A program made the translations under genes and the position numbers. Below are positions 33,366-42,864 of a stretch of DNA of 64,000 bases, in pieces. The notes under the pieces were generated by a model that saw only the letters and a list, made by a program, of their open reading frames with translations, was not told the DNA's origin and ran no database searches. Numbering within the stretch: position 1 is the stretch's first letter; every line of letters begins with the position of its first letter. The stretch is from Catellatospora paridis (GTDB lineage: Bacteria; Actinomycetota; Actinomycetes; Mycobacteriales; Micromonosporaceae), in the NCBI RefSeq assembly GCF_009720365.1, contig NZ_ML769315.1:155621-219620 (forward strand), given 5' to 3'.

Positions 33366-35410
33366 ACCGACTCGACCTCGAACCGCAGGCCCGCCGCGAC
33401 CAGCCGCGCCGTCAGCGCGTCACCCATCGCCACAGCGGTGGTGACCTGGCCCGACGTCTGCGGCAACGAATCGAAGGCCAGGCACAGCGCCGACTCGGCG
33501 AGCATCTTCGCGGTCTCGCCGTAGCCGGGGTCGCCGCCCGCCACCTCGGTGACCACCCGCCGCCCGCCGCCCTCGCCGACGAACCGGACGCTGAACCAGT
33601 TCCGCTCCCGCTGCTGCGGGCTCGGGCCCTGTCCGCCGGGCAGCCGCCGCATCAGCCACCGCCGCACCGGACCGAACTGGGCCAGCACGAACAGCACCGC
33701 CGCACCGGCGAGCGCGGCCAGCGCGACCGGCAGCCGCCGCACCACCGCGCTGTGGGTGTAGGCGAAGTCCGGGCCGTAGCGCGCCAGCGCCGCCGCGGAC
33801 CGCCCCACGATCTGCGGATCGACCGTCGGCAGCGGCACCGCCCAGCCCCGCAGACCGCTCTCCGGGCGCACCCGGCGCAGGCCGCCGAGCGGGGTCCGGA
33901 TGCGCCGGTCCGCCGGTCGGGGATCGAGCGCGCGGCGCTCACCGGCGGCGCGGGCGGTCTGCCGCCGCCGGGAGAACGCCAGCAGCGCCGAGGCGAGCGT
34001 GCCGCCGGACACCGAGCCCTGCGCCCGCACGTGGCCGTCGACCCGGATGGGCCCGTCGGACGGCAGCCGCCCGACCGTCGAGTACACGCCGAGGTCGTGC
34101 GGCACCGAGTCGAACCCGCACGCGTGGACCAGCCGGGCCCCGCTGGCCACCGCGGCGACGTGGTGGCGCACGTACATGTCGTCGACGAACTCGGGCTCGC
34201 CGGTCAGGTCCACGTAGTCGGTGCCGGCCGCCGCGCACGCGGCCACCAGCGGCTCGCCGTGCAGCACGTACGGGCCCACCGTGCTGATCACCACGCGGGC
34301 CGCGGCGGCCAGCGCGGCCAGCGACGCCGGGTCGGCGCTGTCGGCGTGCAGCAGCGGCAGGTCCGCGCAGCCGGGCGCCGATGCGGCCAGCCGGTCCCGC
34401 ACCGCCGCCAGCCGGTCCGCGTCACGCCCGGCGAGCGCCCACCGGCACCCGGCCGGCACGTGCCGCGCGAGATGTTCGGCGGTCAGCCCACCGGTGAACC
34501 CGGTCGCTCCGAACAGCACGATGTCGTACGGCCGGTCCGCACCACGCCCTGCCTGCGACCCGGTGCCCGGTCGAGTAGAGCCGTCGGGGAGGTGGCCGGC
34601 GGAGAGCACCGTGGCGCCGTCGAGTTCGAGGGGCCGCCACGAGGGCGCGCCGCTGCGGCCGTGCTTGGGGTCGACGCCGATGAACACCCGGCCGCCCGCG
34701 CGCAGCCGCACGTGCCGGGCCGCCCAGTCGACGGTGGCCCGCTGCCGGATCCGGCCGGTGACGCGCCAGCTGCGGTCGCGGAAGCCCACGATCTGCGAGT
34801 GCCCGTGGATCTGCCCGAACGGCACGAAGCCGCCGGTGGCGTGGAAACTCAGCCATTCGCCGTACAGCTCGGACCCGGCTTCGGCCCACAGTGGCCCGGA
34901 CTTGCCGTCGGCGTCGGTGTAGAAACCGCGCCACAGCAGCGGCTCGGGGCGCTCGTCCAGCAGCCGGGCGGCGGCCGCGGCGGTCGCCGGCTCACCCAGT
35001 TCCTGCCAGCACGCGACCGTCAGCCCGGCATGGCTGAGCAGGTAGTCGTCGTCCGCGGTGCGCACCGCCGCGGCGACGCGCAGCCGGCCGTCGTCCCACC
35101 AGTCGCGCAGCAGGCGCGCGTCGGCTTTGGACAGGCGCTCCGGGAAGAAGTGGTCGCCGCCGGGCAGGTACTGCGACTCGTGGTTGCCCAGCAGCTGGAT
35201 CCACTGCTCCGGCTGGTCGTCGAGGCGGCCGGCGACGATGCGCAGCACGCCGGAGCTGTCCGGGCCGCGGTCGACCAGGTCCCCGACCTGGATCACGGTC
35301 AGATCGGCGGGCAGCCGCAGGTCCTTCTTGCGCGCCCCGGCCGCGATCAGCGCCGCGCGGAGCTGATCAGGGAAGCCGCCGACGTCCCCGATGACGATGA
35401 CCCGGCCCAT
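33362..35410 (-). CDS. Calcineurin-like phosphoesterase fused to saccharopine dehydrogenase-like reductase
   Basis: One uninterrupted 682-codon frame. Residues about 1-280 are a metallophosphoesterase: [35 protein letters not shown] and GHSQIVGF. The usual GDxHG motif reads GDVGG, so its His is missing. Residues about 290-682 are a saccharopine dehydrogenase-like NADP-binding protein ([38 protein letters not shown]) with one membrane helix ([19 protein letters not shown]), close to mycobacterial trans-acting enoyl reductases. In most actinobacteria these are separate proteins. No start codon lies just before [10 protein letters not shown]; the nearest in-frame GTG is at VLSAGHLP about 30 residues earlier. 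So either a true fusion or coupled genes with an unusual start. Confidence 0.72.
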   Translation of the reverse strand: MGRVIVIGDVGGFPDQLRAALIAAGARKKDLRLPADLTVIQVGDLVDRGPDSSGVLRIVAGRLDDQPEQWIQLLGNHESQYLPGGDHFFPERLSKADARLLRDWWDDGRLRVAAAVRTADDDYLLSHAGLTVACWQELGEPATAAAAARLLDERPEPLLWRGFYTDADGKSGPLWAEAGSELYGEWLSFHATGGFVPFGQIHGHSQIVGFRDRSWRVTGRIRQRATVDWAARHVRLRAGGRVFIGVDPKHGRSGAPSWRPLELDGATVLSAGHLPDGSTRPGTGSQAGRGADRPYDIVLFGATGFTGGLTAEHLARHVPAGCRWALAGRDADRLAAVRDRLAASAPGCADLPLLHADSADPASLAALAAAARVVISTVGPYVLHGEPLVAACAAAGTDYVDLTGEPEFVDDMYVRHHVAAVASGARLVHACGFDSVPHDLGVYSTVGRLPSDGPIRVDGHVRAQGSVSGGTLASALLAFSRRRQTARAAGERRALDPRPADRRIRTPLGGLRRVRPESGLRGWAVPLPTVDPQIVGRSAAALARYGPDFAYTHSAVVRRLPVALAALAGAAVLFVLAQFGPVRRWLMRRLPGGQGPSPQQRERNWFSVRFVGEGGGRRVVTEVAGGDPGYGETAKMLAESALCLAFDSLPQTSGQVTTAVAMGDALTARLVAAGLRFEVESV

Positions 35411-35545
35411 CCGCCCTCCTCCGTCTCGCGCCGCAACACTACCCACGGCCGGCCCGGGGCGGTTCGGCCGACCGGACGTCGGCCGCCCGCACGAAGCCTG
35501 CCCGGCAGTCGTGTTCCGTTCACGGCGCGGGATGACTTGGCGTCG

Positions 35546-38410
35546 ATGCCCGACAACGGCGAAGATACGGACGTGCAGACAGACCGCGTGTTCGTCGGGC
35601 GCAACGAGACTCTGCAACGCTTCCTGCACGCTGTGGCGCCGCCGCCCGCGGTGCTGTTCGTCGCGGGCGAGGCGGGCAGCGGCAAGACCAGGCTGATCAA
35701 CGAGTGGCGACGGCAGGCGGCCGGAACGGTGCTCGCCGCCGCCTGCCCGCCCATCCGGCCGCCGCTGCCGCTGGCCGCGGCGACCGGGCTGCTGCTGTCC
35801 GCCGAACCGCACCTGCCCCCGGCGTCCACGTTGAACCCCCTGCTCGGCGTCCTGCGCCCGCTGCTGCCCGAACTCGCCGACCGGATGCCGCCGGGCCTGC
35901 CGGGCCTGGCCGACCCCGCCGAGGACCGGCACCGGATGCTGCGGGCGATCCGCGTGCTGCTGGGCTCGCTGGGGCGGGTCACGCTGGTCGTCGAAGATCT
36001 GCAGTGGATCGACCCCGACTCGCGGGACCTGCTGTCGCTGCTGCTGTCCGCCCCGCTGCCCGAGGTCTGCCTGGTGCTGTCGTACCGGCCCGAGGAGCTG
36101 GCGGTCCCCGGGTTGCCGCTCGGCGTCGCCGCCGCGTACGCGCCGCAGATGCGCTCGGCCACCGTGCGCGTGCACCCGCTGCAGGCCGACGACGTGCGCC
36201 GCCTGGTCCGCCAGGTCCGTCGGCAGGACCCCCCGGCCGACTTCACCGCCCGGCTGACCGCGGTCACCGGCGGCGTGCCCCGCGTCATCGAGGACGTGCT
36301 CGAACAGCTGCGCCAGCCCGGCGAGGAGAACGACGGCTTCGGCTTCGGCCGCTTCGCCCCGCCCGCGCGGCTGCGCGAGCTGACCAACGCCCGCGTCGCC
36401 GCGCTGTCCACGGCCGGGCGGCGCATCGCCGAGGCCGCCGCCGTGCTCGACGAGCCCGTCGCCGAGGAGCTGCTCACCGAGGTGTCCGGGATGGACGCCG
36501 GAGAGGGCCGCGACGCCCTCGTGGAGGTGCTGGCCGGGGCGGTGCTCGCCGAGGCCGAGGACGGCCGCTACGGGTACCGGATCCCGCTGGCCGCGCGCGC
36601 CGTGTACGAGGTGATGCCCGGCCCGTGGCGGCGCGAGCTGCACAGCCGCGCCGCCCTCGCCCTCGCGCACGGCAACGCGGCCCCGCAGCTGGCCAGGCTG
36701 GCCCACCACCACCGCCGCTCGGGCCAGCACAAGGCCTGGATGCGCCACGCCGAGGCGGCCGCCGAGCGCTACATCGCCGACGGCGACAACGAATCCGCGA
36801 TCGCCACCCTGGAGGAGGTGCTGGCCGACCAGACCGTGCCGCGCAACGTGCGCACCCGGCTGACCATCCGGCTGGCGCAGACCGCCGAGGTCGGCCGCCG
36901 CTCGGACCAGACCGTCGCCCTGCTGCGGCGCATCATCGCCGACGACCGGCTGCCCGTCGCCGCGCGCGGGGAGCTGCGGCTCAAGCTCGGCCTGGTGCTG
37001 ATGAACCAGGCCGGCGAGTACGTCGAGGGCGCCGCCGAGGTGGAACAGGCCGTCGACGAGCTGCACGAGCGCCCGGCGCTGGCGGCGCGCGCCATGGCCG
37101 TGCTCTCCTGGCCGGTGCTGCACTTCTCCTCCTTCAGCAACGACCTCGGCTGGCTGGAGCGCGCCGAGGAGGCCGCCGCCGCATGCGACGACGACGCCAT
37201 CAAGATGGCCGTGCTCGCCAACCGGGCCACCCTGCTGATGAACTGCGGCGACCCGGCCGCCTGGACGGTCGCGCAGCGGCTGATCACCGTGAGCGACTCG
37301 AACCTGGCCGTACGCCAGCAGGTCGCCCGCGGCCTGCAGAACCTGGCCGACGCGACGATCCTGCTGGGCCGCCACCGCGCCGCCGGGGACTTCCTGCGCC
37401 AGGCCACGGACCTCGCCGACCAGGTCGGCGCGTCGGTCACCAGCACCACCGCCCGGTGCACCATGCTGCGCCTGGACTGGGCGATGGGCCGGTGGCCGGG
37501 GCTGGCCGACCGGGCCGCCGAGTTCACCGGGCCGGACGGACCCACCACCGAGGTCGAGGGGCATCTGGTGACCGGGCAGCTGGCGATGGCCCGCGGCGAC
37601 TGGGACACCGCGGAGTCCTCCCTGGCCGCCGCGGGCGTCGCCGCCCCGCACACGAGCACGGTGCCGGTGGTCGCCGCGGCGTCCGGAGCCCACATCCGGG
37701 TGCTGGCCGCCCGCGGGCAGCTCGACGAGGCCGTCGCCGAGACCCGCCGGGCCGTGGCCCGGGTGCGTGCCAAGGCCATCTGGAACTGGGCCGCCGAGCT
37801 GGCCCCGTACGCGGTGCACGTGCTGGGCCAGGCCGGGCTGACCGGGGAGGCGCGCGACCTGGCCGAGGAGTTCGCCGACGGCATGCGCGGGCTGGAGTCG
37901 CCGCTGGCCGAAGCGGCCCTGGAGCTGTGCCGGGGACACCTGCTCGCCGCCGAGGACAGCCACGCCGAAGCGGTGGCCCACTTCGCCGGGGCGGCCAAGG
38001 GCTTCGCGGCGCAGCCACGCCCGTACGAGGCGGCGCAGGCCGAGGAGGGCCGGGCCCGCAGCGAGCTGGCGCTACGACCGGGCGACGCCGACGCGCTGGC
38101 CACGCTGGCCGCGGCGGGCACCGCGTTCACCGCGCTGGGCGCGGGCTGGGACGCGGCCCGCTGCCAGCACACGCTGCGCGAACACGGAGTGGTGGCACGC
38201 GGCGGGCGGCCGGGCTACGGCGGCGGCCTCACCCCCCGGGAACGGGAGGTGGCCCGGCTGGCCGCGCAGGGGCGCACCAACCGCGAGATCGCCCAGATGC
38301 TGTTCCTGTCACCGCGCACCGTCGAGCAGCACGTGGCCCGCTCGCTGCACAAGCTGGGCGTCCACTCCCGAGCCGAGCTGGCCGGGGTGGAGCTGGACCT
38401 GCCTGGTTGA
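35546..38410 (+). CDS. LAL-type LuxR transcriptional activator
   Basis: A 954-residue protein. An N-terminal AAA/NB-ARC-like ATPase domain has Walker [12 protein letters not shown] near residue 42 and Walker [15 protein letters not shown] near 155. A long middle of TPR-like helices follows. The C-terminal LuxR HTH near residues 890-945 reads [20 protein letters not shown] and [21 protein letters not shown] proteins are large ATP-binding activators, often of secondary metabolism or sugar use. ATG 35546 is adopted; GTG 35573 ([10 protein letters not shown]) is nearer the conserved domain and is a real alternative. It is divergent from the phosphoesterase fusion. Confidence 0.87.
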   Translation: MPDNGEDTDVQTDRVFVGRNETLQRFLHAVAPPPAVLFVAGEAGSGKTRLINEWRRQAAGTVLAAACPPIRPPLPLAAATGLLLSAEPHLPPASTLNPLLGVLRPLLPELADRMPPGLPGLADPAEDRHRMLRAIRVLLGSLGRVTLVVEDLQWIDPDSRDLLSLLLSAPLPEVCLVLSYRPEELAVPGLPLGVAAAYAPQMRSATVRVHPLQADDVRRLVRQVRRQDPPADFTARLTAVTGGVPRVIEDVLEQLRQPGEENDGFGFGRFAPPARLRELTNARVAALSTAGRRIAEAAAVLDEPVAEELLTEVSGMDAGEGRDALVEVLAGAVLAEAEDGRYGYRIPLAARAVYEVMPGPWRRELHSRAALALAHGNAAPQLARLAHHHRRSGQHKAWMRHAEAAAERYIADGDNESAIATLEEVLADQTVPRNVRTRLTIRLAQTAEVGRRSDQTVALLRRIIADDRLPVAARGELRLKLGLVLMNQAGEYVEGAAEVEQAVDELHERPALAARAMAVLSWPVLHFSSFSNDLGWLERAEEAAAACDDDAIKMAVLANRATLLMNCGDPAAWTVAQRLITVSDSNLAVRQQVARGLQNLADATILLGRHRAAGDFLRQATDLADQVGASVTSTTARCTMLRLDWAMGRWPGLADRAAEFTGPDGPTTEVEGHLVTGQLAMARGDWDTAESSLAAAGVAAPHTSTVPVVAAASGAHIRVLAARGQLDEAVAETRRAVARVRAKAIWNWAAELAPYAVHVLGQAGLTGEARDLAEEFADGMRGLESPLAEAALELCRGHLLAAEDSHAEAVAHFAGAAKGFAAQPRPYEAAQAEEGRARSELALRPGDADALATLAAAGTAFTALGAGWDAARCQHTLREHGVVARGGRPGYGGGLTPREREVARLAAQGRTNREIAQMLFLSPRTVEQHVARSLHKLGVHSRAELAGVELDLPG

Positions 38411-38898
38411 GCCGGCCCGACCAGGTCAGAACGTGAGCGGCCCCCGGAGCCGTTGCCGGCGCCGGAGGCCACCTCCTCCCCAGGCCCCGTCGGCGGCCCT
38501 GGCACTGGCCGGACGACGGTGGATCGAGCCTGTCGTTCGTGCTGGTGGTGAGGGAGCGACGATCGGCCGCTCCCCCACCTCAGGGTCGTACGCCGTCAGC
38601 TCTGGATGACGACGCATCTCCCTGCCACACCGCTCAGCGAGCGCACTGGTTCCGACCGGCGGTGACCGGTCGTCACCCCAAACCGTTCGGGAACCCCCGA
38701 CGGGGGTGCGAATCCACCCAGCGGCACGGAGACGAAGTCACGTGCCGCTGGGGAGTCGCTCGGCGGTTCCCAGGTGGTCCACCCATGTCCTCAACGATCG
38801 CCGAGCGGCCCTGTGGCGACAATCCGTAGAGCGCTACGTAGCCATACGCAAGTAACCGTGAATACCTACGGATGGCCGCGGAACATGCAAATTGCAGG
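38411..38898. other. 488-bp non-coding gap with several hairpins
   Basis: No convincing gene on either strand. The region lies between the convergent LAL and AbfB-domain genes and is less GC-rich on the right. It contains a perfect 12-bp hairpin (CCCAGCGGCACG 38717-38728 with 38741-38752), the palindrome ACCCCCG-A-CGGGGGT (38693-38707), a GGTGG-T-CCACC palindrome near 38774 and CGCTCGGCG (38757-38765) pairing with 38799-38807. The first is a likely terminator. The clustering could mean a structured RNA. Confidence 0.5.
38717..38752. terminator. 12-bp perfect hairpin
   Basis: CCCAGCGGCACG and its exact complement enclose the 12-nt loop GAGACGAAGTCA, between the convergent LAL and AbfB-domain genes. 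Confidence 0.55.
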
Positions 38899-39756
38899 TC
38901 AGCCCCAGGGCGCGGTGACCGTGAAGGCGCACTCGCGCCCGAAGCGGTCGTCCCACCCGCGCCACCGGTCGATCCACAGCTCGTCGCCGCGCAGGTGGAT
39001 GTAGTAGCCGCGGTAGTTGTGGGATTCCAGGTAGACCGTGTCGGGCTTGGCACCCGGCCGGACGCAGAACGTCGCATCGGCCCGGAACAGCGCGGACCCG
39101 TCGTTCTTCTCGTGACGGATGCGCGAGTCGCGGTGGCGCAGGTAGCTGCCGTCGACGCCCACGAACGAGAAGCAGTTCACGTCGGCCAGCCCTTTCGCCA
39201 CCGTGAACGTGACCGCCTGCCGCACCCCGCCGGGGCTGGCCGGCGTGACACTGACCAGCGAGGCGAGGCCGCCGCTCTGCCGCACGAACCGGTCGGGCCG
39301 CTCGGCCGCCCGCAGCGACCGCTGGCTGTCGGCGACCAGCTCCGACGCGGCCAGCGGCTGGCCCGGCGACGCCGGCGCGGCCGACGGCGACCCGGTTGCC
39401 GACGGCCGCGCCGACGGCTGCGCCGAGGGCCGTGCCGCAGGGCTGCGCGGCCACGACCGCGACGGCGCCTCCGCCGACGCGCTGACCTCACCGAAACCGT
39501 CGACGAACCCGCGCGATCCCGCGGTGGCCAGCGCAGCCGGCGGCGACAGCGGCTGGTCCGCGGGTTGGGCCAGCGCCCAGCCCGTCGCCGCGGTGGTGAG
39601 CACGGTCGTGACCGCGGCGACGATCACGACCGGCCGCCGGGACCGCCTCGCCTCGGGCTCGCGCTCCTGCGCCGCGAGCTCCTCGACGGTCGCCGGCAGG
39701 CTCAACCTGGGCATGATCGTGGTCGCGTCGTCCTCGTTGAGCCGATGCTTGGTCAC
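38899..39756 (-). CDS. Membrane-anchored protein with AbfB (CBM42-like) domain
   Basis: A 285-residue protein. A cytoplasmic N terminus of about 40 residues precedes one membrane helix (VVIVAAVTTVLTTAATGWAL). A long Ala/Pro/Ser-rich linker (SPAARPSAQPSARPSATGSP) follows, and the C-terminal 130 residues resemble an alpha-L-arabinofuranosidase B domain: DGSYLRHRDSRIRHEKNDGS, ALFRADATFCVRPG and LESHNYRGYYIHLRGDELW. AbfB domains are beta-trefoils that bind arabinofuranose side chains. There is no catalytic module, so it is probably a cell-surface sugar-binding protein (inference). Confidence 0.75.
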   Translation of the reverse strand: MTKHRLNEDDATTIMPRLSLPATVEELAAQEREPEARRSRRPVVIVAAVTTVLTTAATGWALAQPADQPLSPPAALATAGSRGFVDGFGEVSASAEAPSRSWPRSPAARPSAQPSARPSATGSPSAAPASPGQPLAASELVADSQRSLRAAERPDRFVRQSGGLASLVSVTPASPGGVRQAVTFTVAKGLADVNCFSFVGVDGSYLRHRDSRIRHEKNDGSALFRADATFCVRPGAKPDTVYLESHNYRGYYIHLRGDELWIDRWRGWDDRFGRECAFTVTAPWG

Positions 39757-39809
39757 GCCAGGACGCTACCCACGCCCCGCGATGACCGCGATCGGCTGTC
39801 CGACCGAAG

Positions 39810-40547
39810 TCAGGCCACCGCACCACCCGAGGTCGGCAGCACCGTTGCGGCACGAGCCGGGTAGCCGCGCCGCAGCAGCGCGTTCTCGGCGACCGTCCAC
39901 GCGGTCGAGGTCGCCAGGTAGAGCACCGCTGCCAGCGGCAACACCACGGCACTGACCAAGATGGCGTACGGCAGCAGTCGCGGCAGCGCCGCCAGCAGAC
40001 CCGTCGGCGGCGTCTCCTGCAGCGCCGCCAGCCGCACGGCCCGCTGTGACGAGACCCACGCCAGCGCCGTCAGCACCGCCACCACGCCGCCGAACACGGC
40101 CAGATGCGGCAGCCACGCGGCCGCCGGGGCGAGAAGGTGCGCGCTCAGCGGCACCCCGAACAGCGTGCTGTCGAGCAGCACGTTGGCCTGACCGGCCACG
40201 GTGGCGCTGGCGAACAGCTGGTAGAGCACGATGAAGACCGGCGCCTGGAGCAGCATCGGCGCGAACCCGGCCAGCGGCGACACGCCCGCCTCGCGGTGCA
40301 GGTCGGTCATGGCCTGGGCGAGGGCGGCGGTGTCCTTGCCGTGCTTCTTGCGCAGGGCGGCCAGCTGCGGCGCGAGCGCGGCACGCGCCCGCTCCCCGCG
40401 TACGGCGGCCCGGGTCAGCGGGTGCACCAGCAGGCGGACCAGCATCGTCACGGCGACGACGGCCGCGGCCGTGCCGCCGACGGGCGCGAGCACCGTGGAC
40501 AGGTGGATGACGGCGGTGTGGGCGGCGTGGAACAGCGAATCGAACAT
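39810..40547 (-). CDS. yidC: YidC/Oxa1-family membrane protein insertase (accessory copy)
   Basis: A 245-residue membrane protein with five helices. The Oxa1 core is seen in AVTMLVRLLVHPLTRAAVRG with the helical hairpin ALAPQLAALRKKHGKDTAAL. A conserved Arg of the hydrophilic groove (LVRLLVHPLTR) is present. The SPLAGFAPMLLQAPVFIVLYQLF helix is diagnostic. It is shorter than the primary YidC found beside rnpA/oriC and is paired with a DUF6412 gene, so it is a second copy. ATG 40547 lacks an obvious free Shine-Dalgarno; the AGAGGGG upstream lies in an inverted repeat. Confidence 0.87.
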   Translation of the reverse strand: MFDSLFHAAHTAVIHLSTVLAPVGGTAAAVVAVTMLVRLLVHPLTRAAVRGERARAALAPQLAALRKKHGKDTAALAQAMTDLHREAGVSPLAGFAPMLLQAPVFIVLYQLFASATVAGQANVLLDSTLFGVPLSAHLLAPAAAWLPHLAVFGGVVAVLTALAWVSSQRAVRLAALQETPPTGLLAALPRLLPYAILVSAVVLPLAAVLYLATSTAWTVAENALLRRGYPARAATVLPTSGGAVA

Positions 40548-40556
40548 GGAAGAAGA

Positions 40557-40670
40557 ACCCCTCTGCGGGTACGGTCGCCCGGCCGGGCATGGGCCGGCGG
40601 GCATGGACGAGGACCGTGCGGCCGCGACCGGCGGATGCCGGATCAGCAGGCCAGAGGGGTGAATCCCGGT
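40557..40670 (-). promoter_or_regulatory. Inverted repeat that could mask the yidC ribosome site
   Basis: On the minus-strand mRNA, ACCCCTCTG (40670-40662, inside the last codons of DUF6412) is perfectly complementary to CAGAGGGGT (40565-40557), which contains the only Shine-Dalgarno-like sequence before yidC. Translation through the end of DUF6412 would disrupt the pairing, giving translational coupling. Confidence 0.4.
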
Positions 40671-40945
40671 GCTCGGGGGCGGGGACGGCCCGCCGCGTCA
40701 GGGTCGCGCTGGCGCATTACGCCCGTGTGCCGGGACAGCTCGCGCAGCGCGAGGTCGATCGCGGCCCGGCCGGCAGGGCGACAAGCCAGGCCGTGCGCTG
40801 CGGCCGCGGCCAGGGCGGTGACGAGCAGCAGGGCCGCCGCACCGGCGAGCATCGCGCCCAAGCTGGGCTGATCCGCCGCGGCCCCGGTGCACAGCACGGC
40901 CACCCACAGGGTCAAAGCCCAGCTGGAAGCGGCGGCGATCGGCAC
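40643..40945 (-). CDS. DUF6412 small membrane protein
   Basis: A 100-residue protein starting at GTG 40945 with two membrane helices (SWALTLWVAVLCTGAAA and AMLAGAAALLLVTALAAAAA). The cytoplasmic tail ends RQRDPDAAGRPRPRAPG, the signature of DUF6412, which is regularly found directly upstream of an accessory yidC in actinobacteria. Function unknown; the linkage suggests it is a partner or substrate of the insertase. Confidence 0.75.
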   Translation of the reverse strand: MPIAAASSWALTLWVAVLCTGAAADQPSLGAMLAGAAALLLVTALAAAAAHGLACRPAGRAAIDLALRELSRHTGVMRQRDPDAAGRPRPRAPGFTPLAC

Positions 40946-41112
40946 GCGGCCACGCTACTCCGCCCGCGCAACACCCCGCGCCAGCCCGGTCGGATTGCAC
41001 GACACGCGCACCCGCGAAGGGTCGAGCTATTCCGTGACACGGCGACAGGACAGTTCGGTGGGAATGGCAGGAAGCCCCCCGTCATCGCTGATGATCGGGT
41101 TGTTTCCTGGCG

Positions 41113-41253
41113 TCAGTCGCGGTGCGCGGCTTCGACCAGGAGGTCAGAGAGCCTCGCCATCAGGAGAAGGATCTCTTCAAGTGGCCCTACGACGTTGGGT
41201 GCCGCTTCGGTGATCGTGTCGTACACCTTGTCGAACGCTTCTTGCGGCGTCAT
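41113..41253 (-). CDS. 46-residue acidic small protein divergent from GntR gene
   Basis: ATG 41253 has an excellent Shine-Dalgarno (AGGAGG, spacing about 5) and encodes a 46-residue helical protein beginning MTPQEAFDKVYDTITEAAPN, with a second amphipathic helix (LEEILLLMARLSDLLVEAAH). It has no Cys and no membrane segment. It is divergent from the mini-GntR gene at 41437 with iterons in the shared promoter, so it is probably under that regulator's control. No family recognised. Confidence 0.6.
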   Translation of the reverse strand: MTPQEAFDKVYDTITEAAPNVVGPLEEILLLMARLSDLLVEAAHRD

Positions 41254-41362
41254 CGTCTCCTCCTGGACTGCCGAAGTTGCGCACCTCGCCGCACGGAGGC
41301 GGTCTCTCGTACGGCGAGGGCACTGACGGGCGACCGGTGCGGGGGCCGCCTGCCATTCGCAG

Positions 41363-41403
41363 GCTATATCAGCTATATCAGCGATATCAACACTACCTGG
41401 TAG
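41363..41403. promoter_or_regulatory. Triple 9-bp iteron plus palindrome in GntR divergent promoter
   Basis: GCTATATCA (41363-41371), GCTATATCA (41372-41380) and GCGATATCA (41381-41389) are exact-phase tandem repeats. They are followed by the palindrome CTACC-T-GGTAG (41393-41403). The block is strongly AT-rich against its surroundings and sits 34 bp before the GntR start. Confidence 0.65.
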
Positions 41404-41436
41404 AGCGACACCTGATCATGGTTCAGTGATGGGGCT

Positions 41437-41664
41437 ATGCCTATTCCGATGACTGCCGCCCAGATCACGGCGGACCTCACCGACCGGATCGCCCGCAACG
41501 AGCAGGGCTACCAGGTCGACGACCAGCTGCCCTCGTACCAGGAGTTGGCGTCGATCTACTCGACCTCGGTAGCCACCGCGTCCAGGGTCGTCCGCACATT
41601 GCGCGAGGCCGGGCTTGTCGTCGGCGTACCCGGCAAAGGAACGTACGTCGCACGCCGCAACTGA
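41437..41664 (+). CDS. Minimal GntR-type winged-helix protein
   Basis: A 75-residue protein consisting only of a GntR DNA-binding domain: ITADLTDRIARNEQGYQVDD, LPSYQELASIYSTSVATASR and VVRTLREAGLVVGVPGKGTY (the wing GKGTYV is intact). No effector domain follows, so activity may depend on dimerisation with another factor or on level alone. Minimal GntR proteins of this sort occur in several copies in actinomycetes and on integrative elements (KorSA-like). The tandem iterons upstream are the likely autoregulatory site. Confidence 0.8.
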   Translation: MPIPMTAAQITADLTDRIARNEQGYQVDDQLPSYQELASIYSTSVATASRVVRTLREAGLVVGVPGKGTYVARRN

Positions 41665-41710
41665 TGAGCGACCACGGAACAATGTGAGGCCTACCCGCGT
41701 TGCCGCGCTC

Positions 41711-42472
41711 TCAGTCGCGCCGACCGACGACCGCGACCGCGCCGCGGTCGTCGCAACGGGCGACGCGGGGGCTCAGTCCGGCGACGACGAACAGTTCGCC
41801 GGTCCTGGCGAGCTGTTCGTCGCTGGTCTCCAGCAGCAGGTGGCCGTACGGGGCAAGCCAGTCCCCCGCGCCTGCCAGCATCCGCCGGGCGATGTCCAGC
41901 CCGTCGGGGCCACCGTCCAGGGCGACCGCAGGCTCAAAGAGGCGTGCCTCCGGCGGCATCAGCGCGATCGCATCGGTCGGCACGTACGGCACGTTCACCA
42001 CGAGCACGTCGACCCGGCCACGTAGGGATTCCGGCAGGGGCTCGTAGAGGTCGCCCTCGTAGACGTGGCCGCCGAGCGGTTCCAGGTTGCGCCGTGCGCA
42101 GGCCACGGCGGCGGGCTCGATGTCGGCGGCGTGCACCTCGTAGTCGCCGTACCCGGCCAGCACGGTCGCGGCCGCACCGGACCCGCAGCACAGGTCCAGC
42201 ACCACGGCCCCCGGCCGCAGCAGCTTCGCGGCCTCCTCGACCAGCAGCTCGGTACGCCGACGCGGCACGAACACACCAGGGTCGACGGCGATGCGCCGCC
42301 CGCAGAACTCGGCGAACCCGAGGATGTGCTCCAGCGGCAGCCCGGCGACCCGGCGCGCGACCATCTCGTCCAGCTCGTCCGGACCGGCCGCCGCCGAGAT
42401 CAGCAGATCGGCCTCGTCCTCGGCGAACACGCAGCCCGCCGCCCGCAATGTGGTGATCACGTCTGCCCGCAC
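41711..42472 (-). CDS. PrmC/HemK-like protein N5-glutamine methyltransferase
   Basis: A 253-residue class I SAM methyltransferase. The PrmC-type N-terminal helical part has RRVAGLPLEHILGFAEFCG. SAM motif I is VVLDLCCGSGAAATVLAG near residue 105, followed by the DIEPAAVACARRN acidic loop. The catalytic NPPY motif reads NVPY (VDVLVVNVPYVPTD). The first Pro is replaced, as in other actinobacterial paralogues that accompany a true PrmC. GTG 42472 is chosen because GGGGAGGG lies six bases upstream; the TTG at 42478 is too close. The target may be a release factor or another Gln-containing protein. Confidence 0.8.
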   Translation of the reverse strand: MRADVITTLRAAGCVFAEDEADLLISAAAGPDELDEMVARRVAGLPLEHILGFAEFCGRRIAVDPGVFVPRRRTELLVEEAAKLLRPGAVVLDLCCGSGAAATVLAGYGDYEVHAADIEPAAVACARRNLEPLGGHVYEGDLYEPLPESLRGRVDVLVVNVPYVPTDAIALMPPEARLFEPAVALDGGPDGLDIARRMLAGAGDWLAPYGHLLLETSDEQLARTGELFVVAGLSPRVARCDDRGAVAVVGRRD

Positions 42473-42532
42473 AGGCAACCCTCCCCCGACCTGGGCCAGG
42501 CTACGCGGCGGCAGCCGACGCGGTCCATTCCA

Positions 42533-42862
42533 CTACGGGATCTGCACCAACCCGTATTCACAGACGTCTTCGAGGATCCTGCCGCCGTACCGGCGGAACA
42601 CCTCCGCCGCCGGCAGCGAGACCCCTCCGGTTCCCGAGTCCCTGAGCCGGAGGTATCCGTCACTGAGCCACAGGACGAGGCTGCTGGCTTCCAGCACATG
42701 CGCACATGCCTCGTCCGGAAGCTCCTGATCGAGCTGGTCGCGCGTCAGCTCAGCCGCCCGTCGAGCCCAGTCCAGGTGGACGGCCCACTCGGCGCGGTCA
42801 CCGAGACGGTCGACGATGTACGGTTCCGAGCGGCAGACCGAGACCAGTTCCCAGAGCTTCAT
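42533..42862 (-). CDS. Hypothetical protein downstream of S41 peptidase
   Basis: A 109-residue soluble protein starting at ATG 42862, two bases after the peptidase stop, so it is in the same operon. It is acidic, helical, with MKLWELVSVCRSEPYIVDRL at the start and LDWARRAAELTRDQLDQELP in the middle. It resembles small conserved actinobacterial proteins found with immunity or toxin genes, but I cannot assign a family. Confidence 0.55.
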   Translation of the reverse strand: MKLWELVSVCRSEPYIVDRLGDRAEWAVHLDWARRAAELTRDQLDQELPDEACAHVLEASSLVLWLSDGYLRLRDSGTGGVSLPAAEVFRRYGGRILEDVCEYGLVQIP

Positions 42863-42864
42863 GT

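Noticed and set aside
35411-37981. Very long minus-strand open frame continuing upstream of the phosphoesterase fusion, opposite the LAL gene
   Set aside because: The extension reads as Gly/Arg/Gln/Val-rich low-complexity sequence typical of the antisense of GC-rich genes; the plus strand has full ATPase and LuxR motifs.
38700-38720. GTGCGAATCC resembling a tRNA T-arm
   Set aside because: No acceptor stem, anticodon arm or D-arm can be formed around it.
38539-38829. 96-codon frame in the 488-bp gap
   Set aside because: No ribosome site or family resemblance, and it runs through several strong hairpins.
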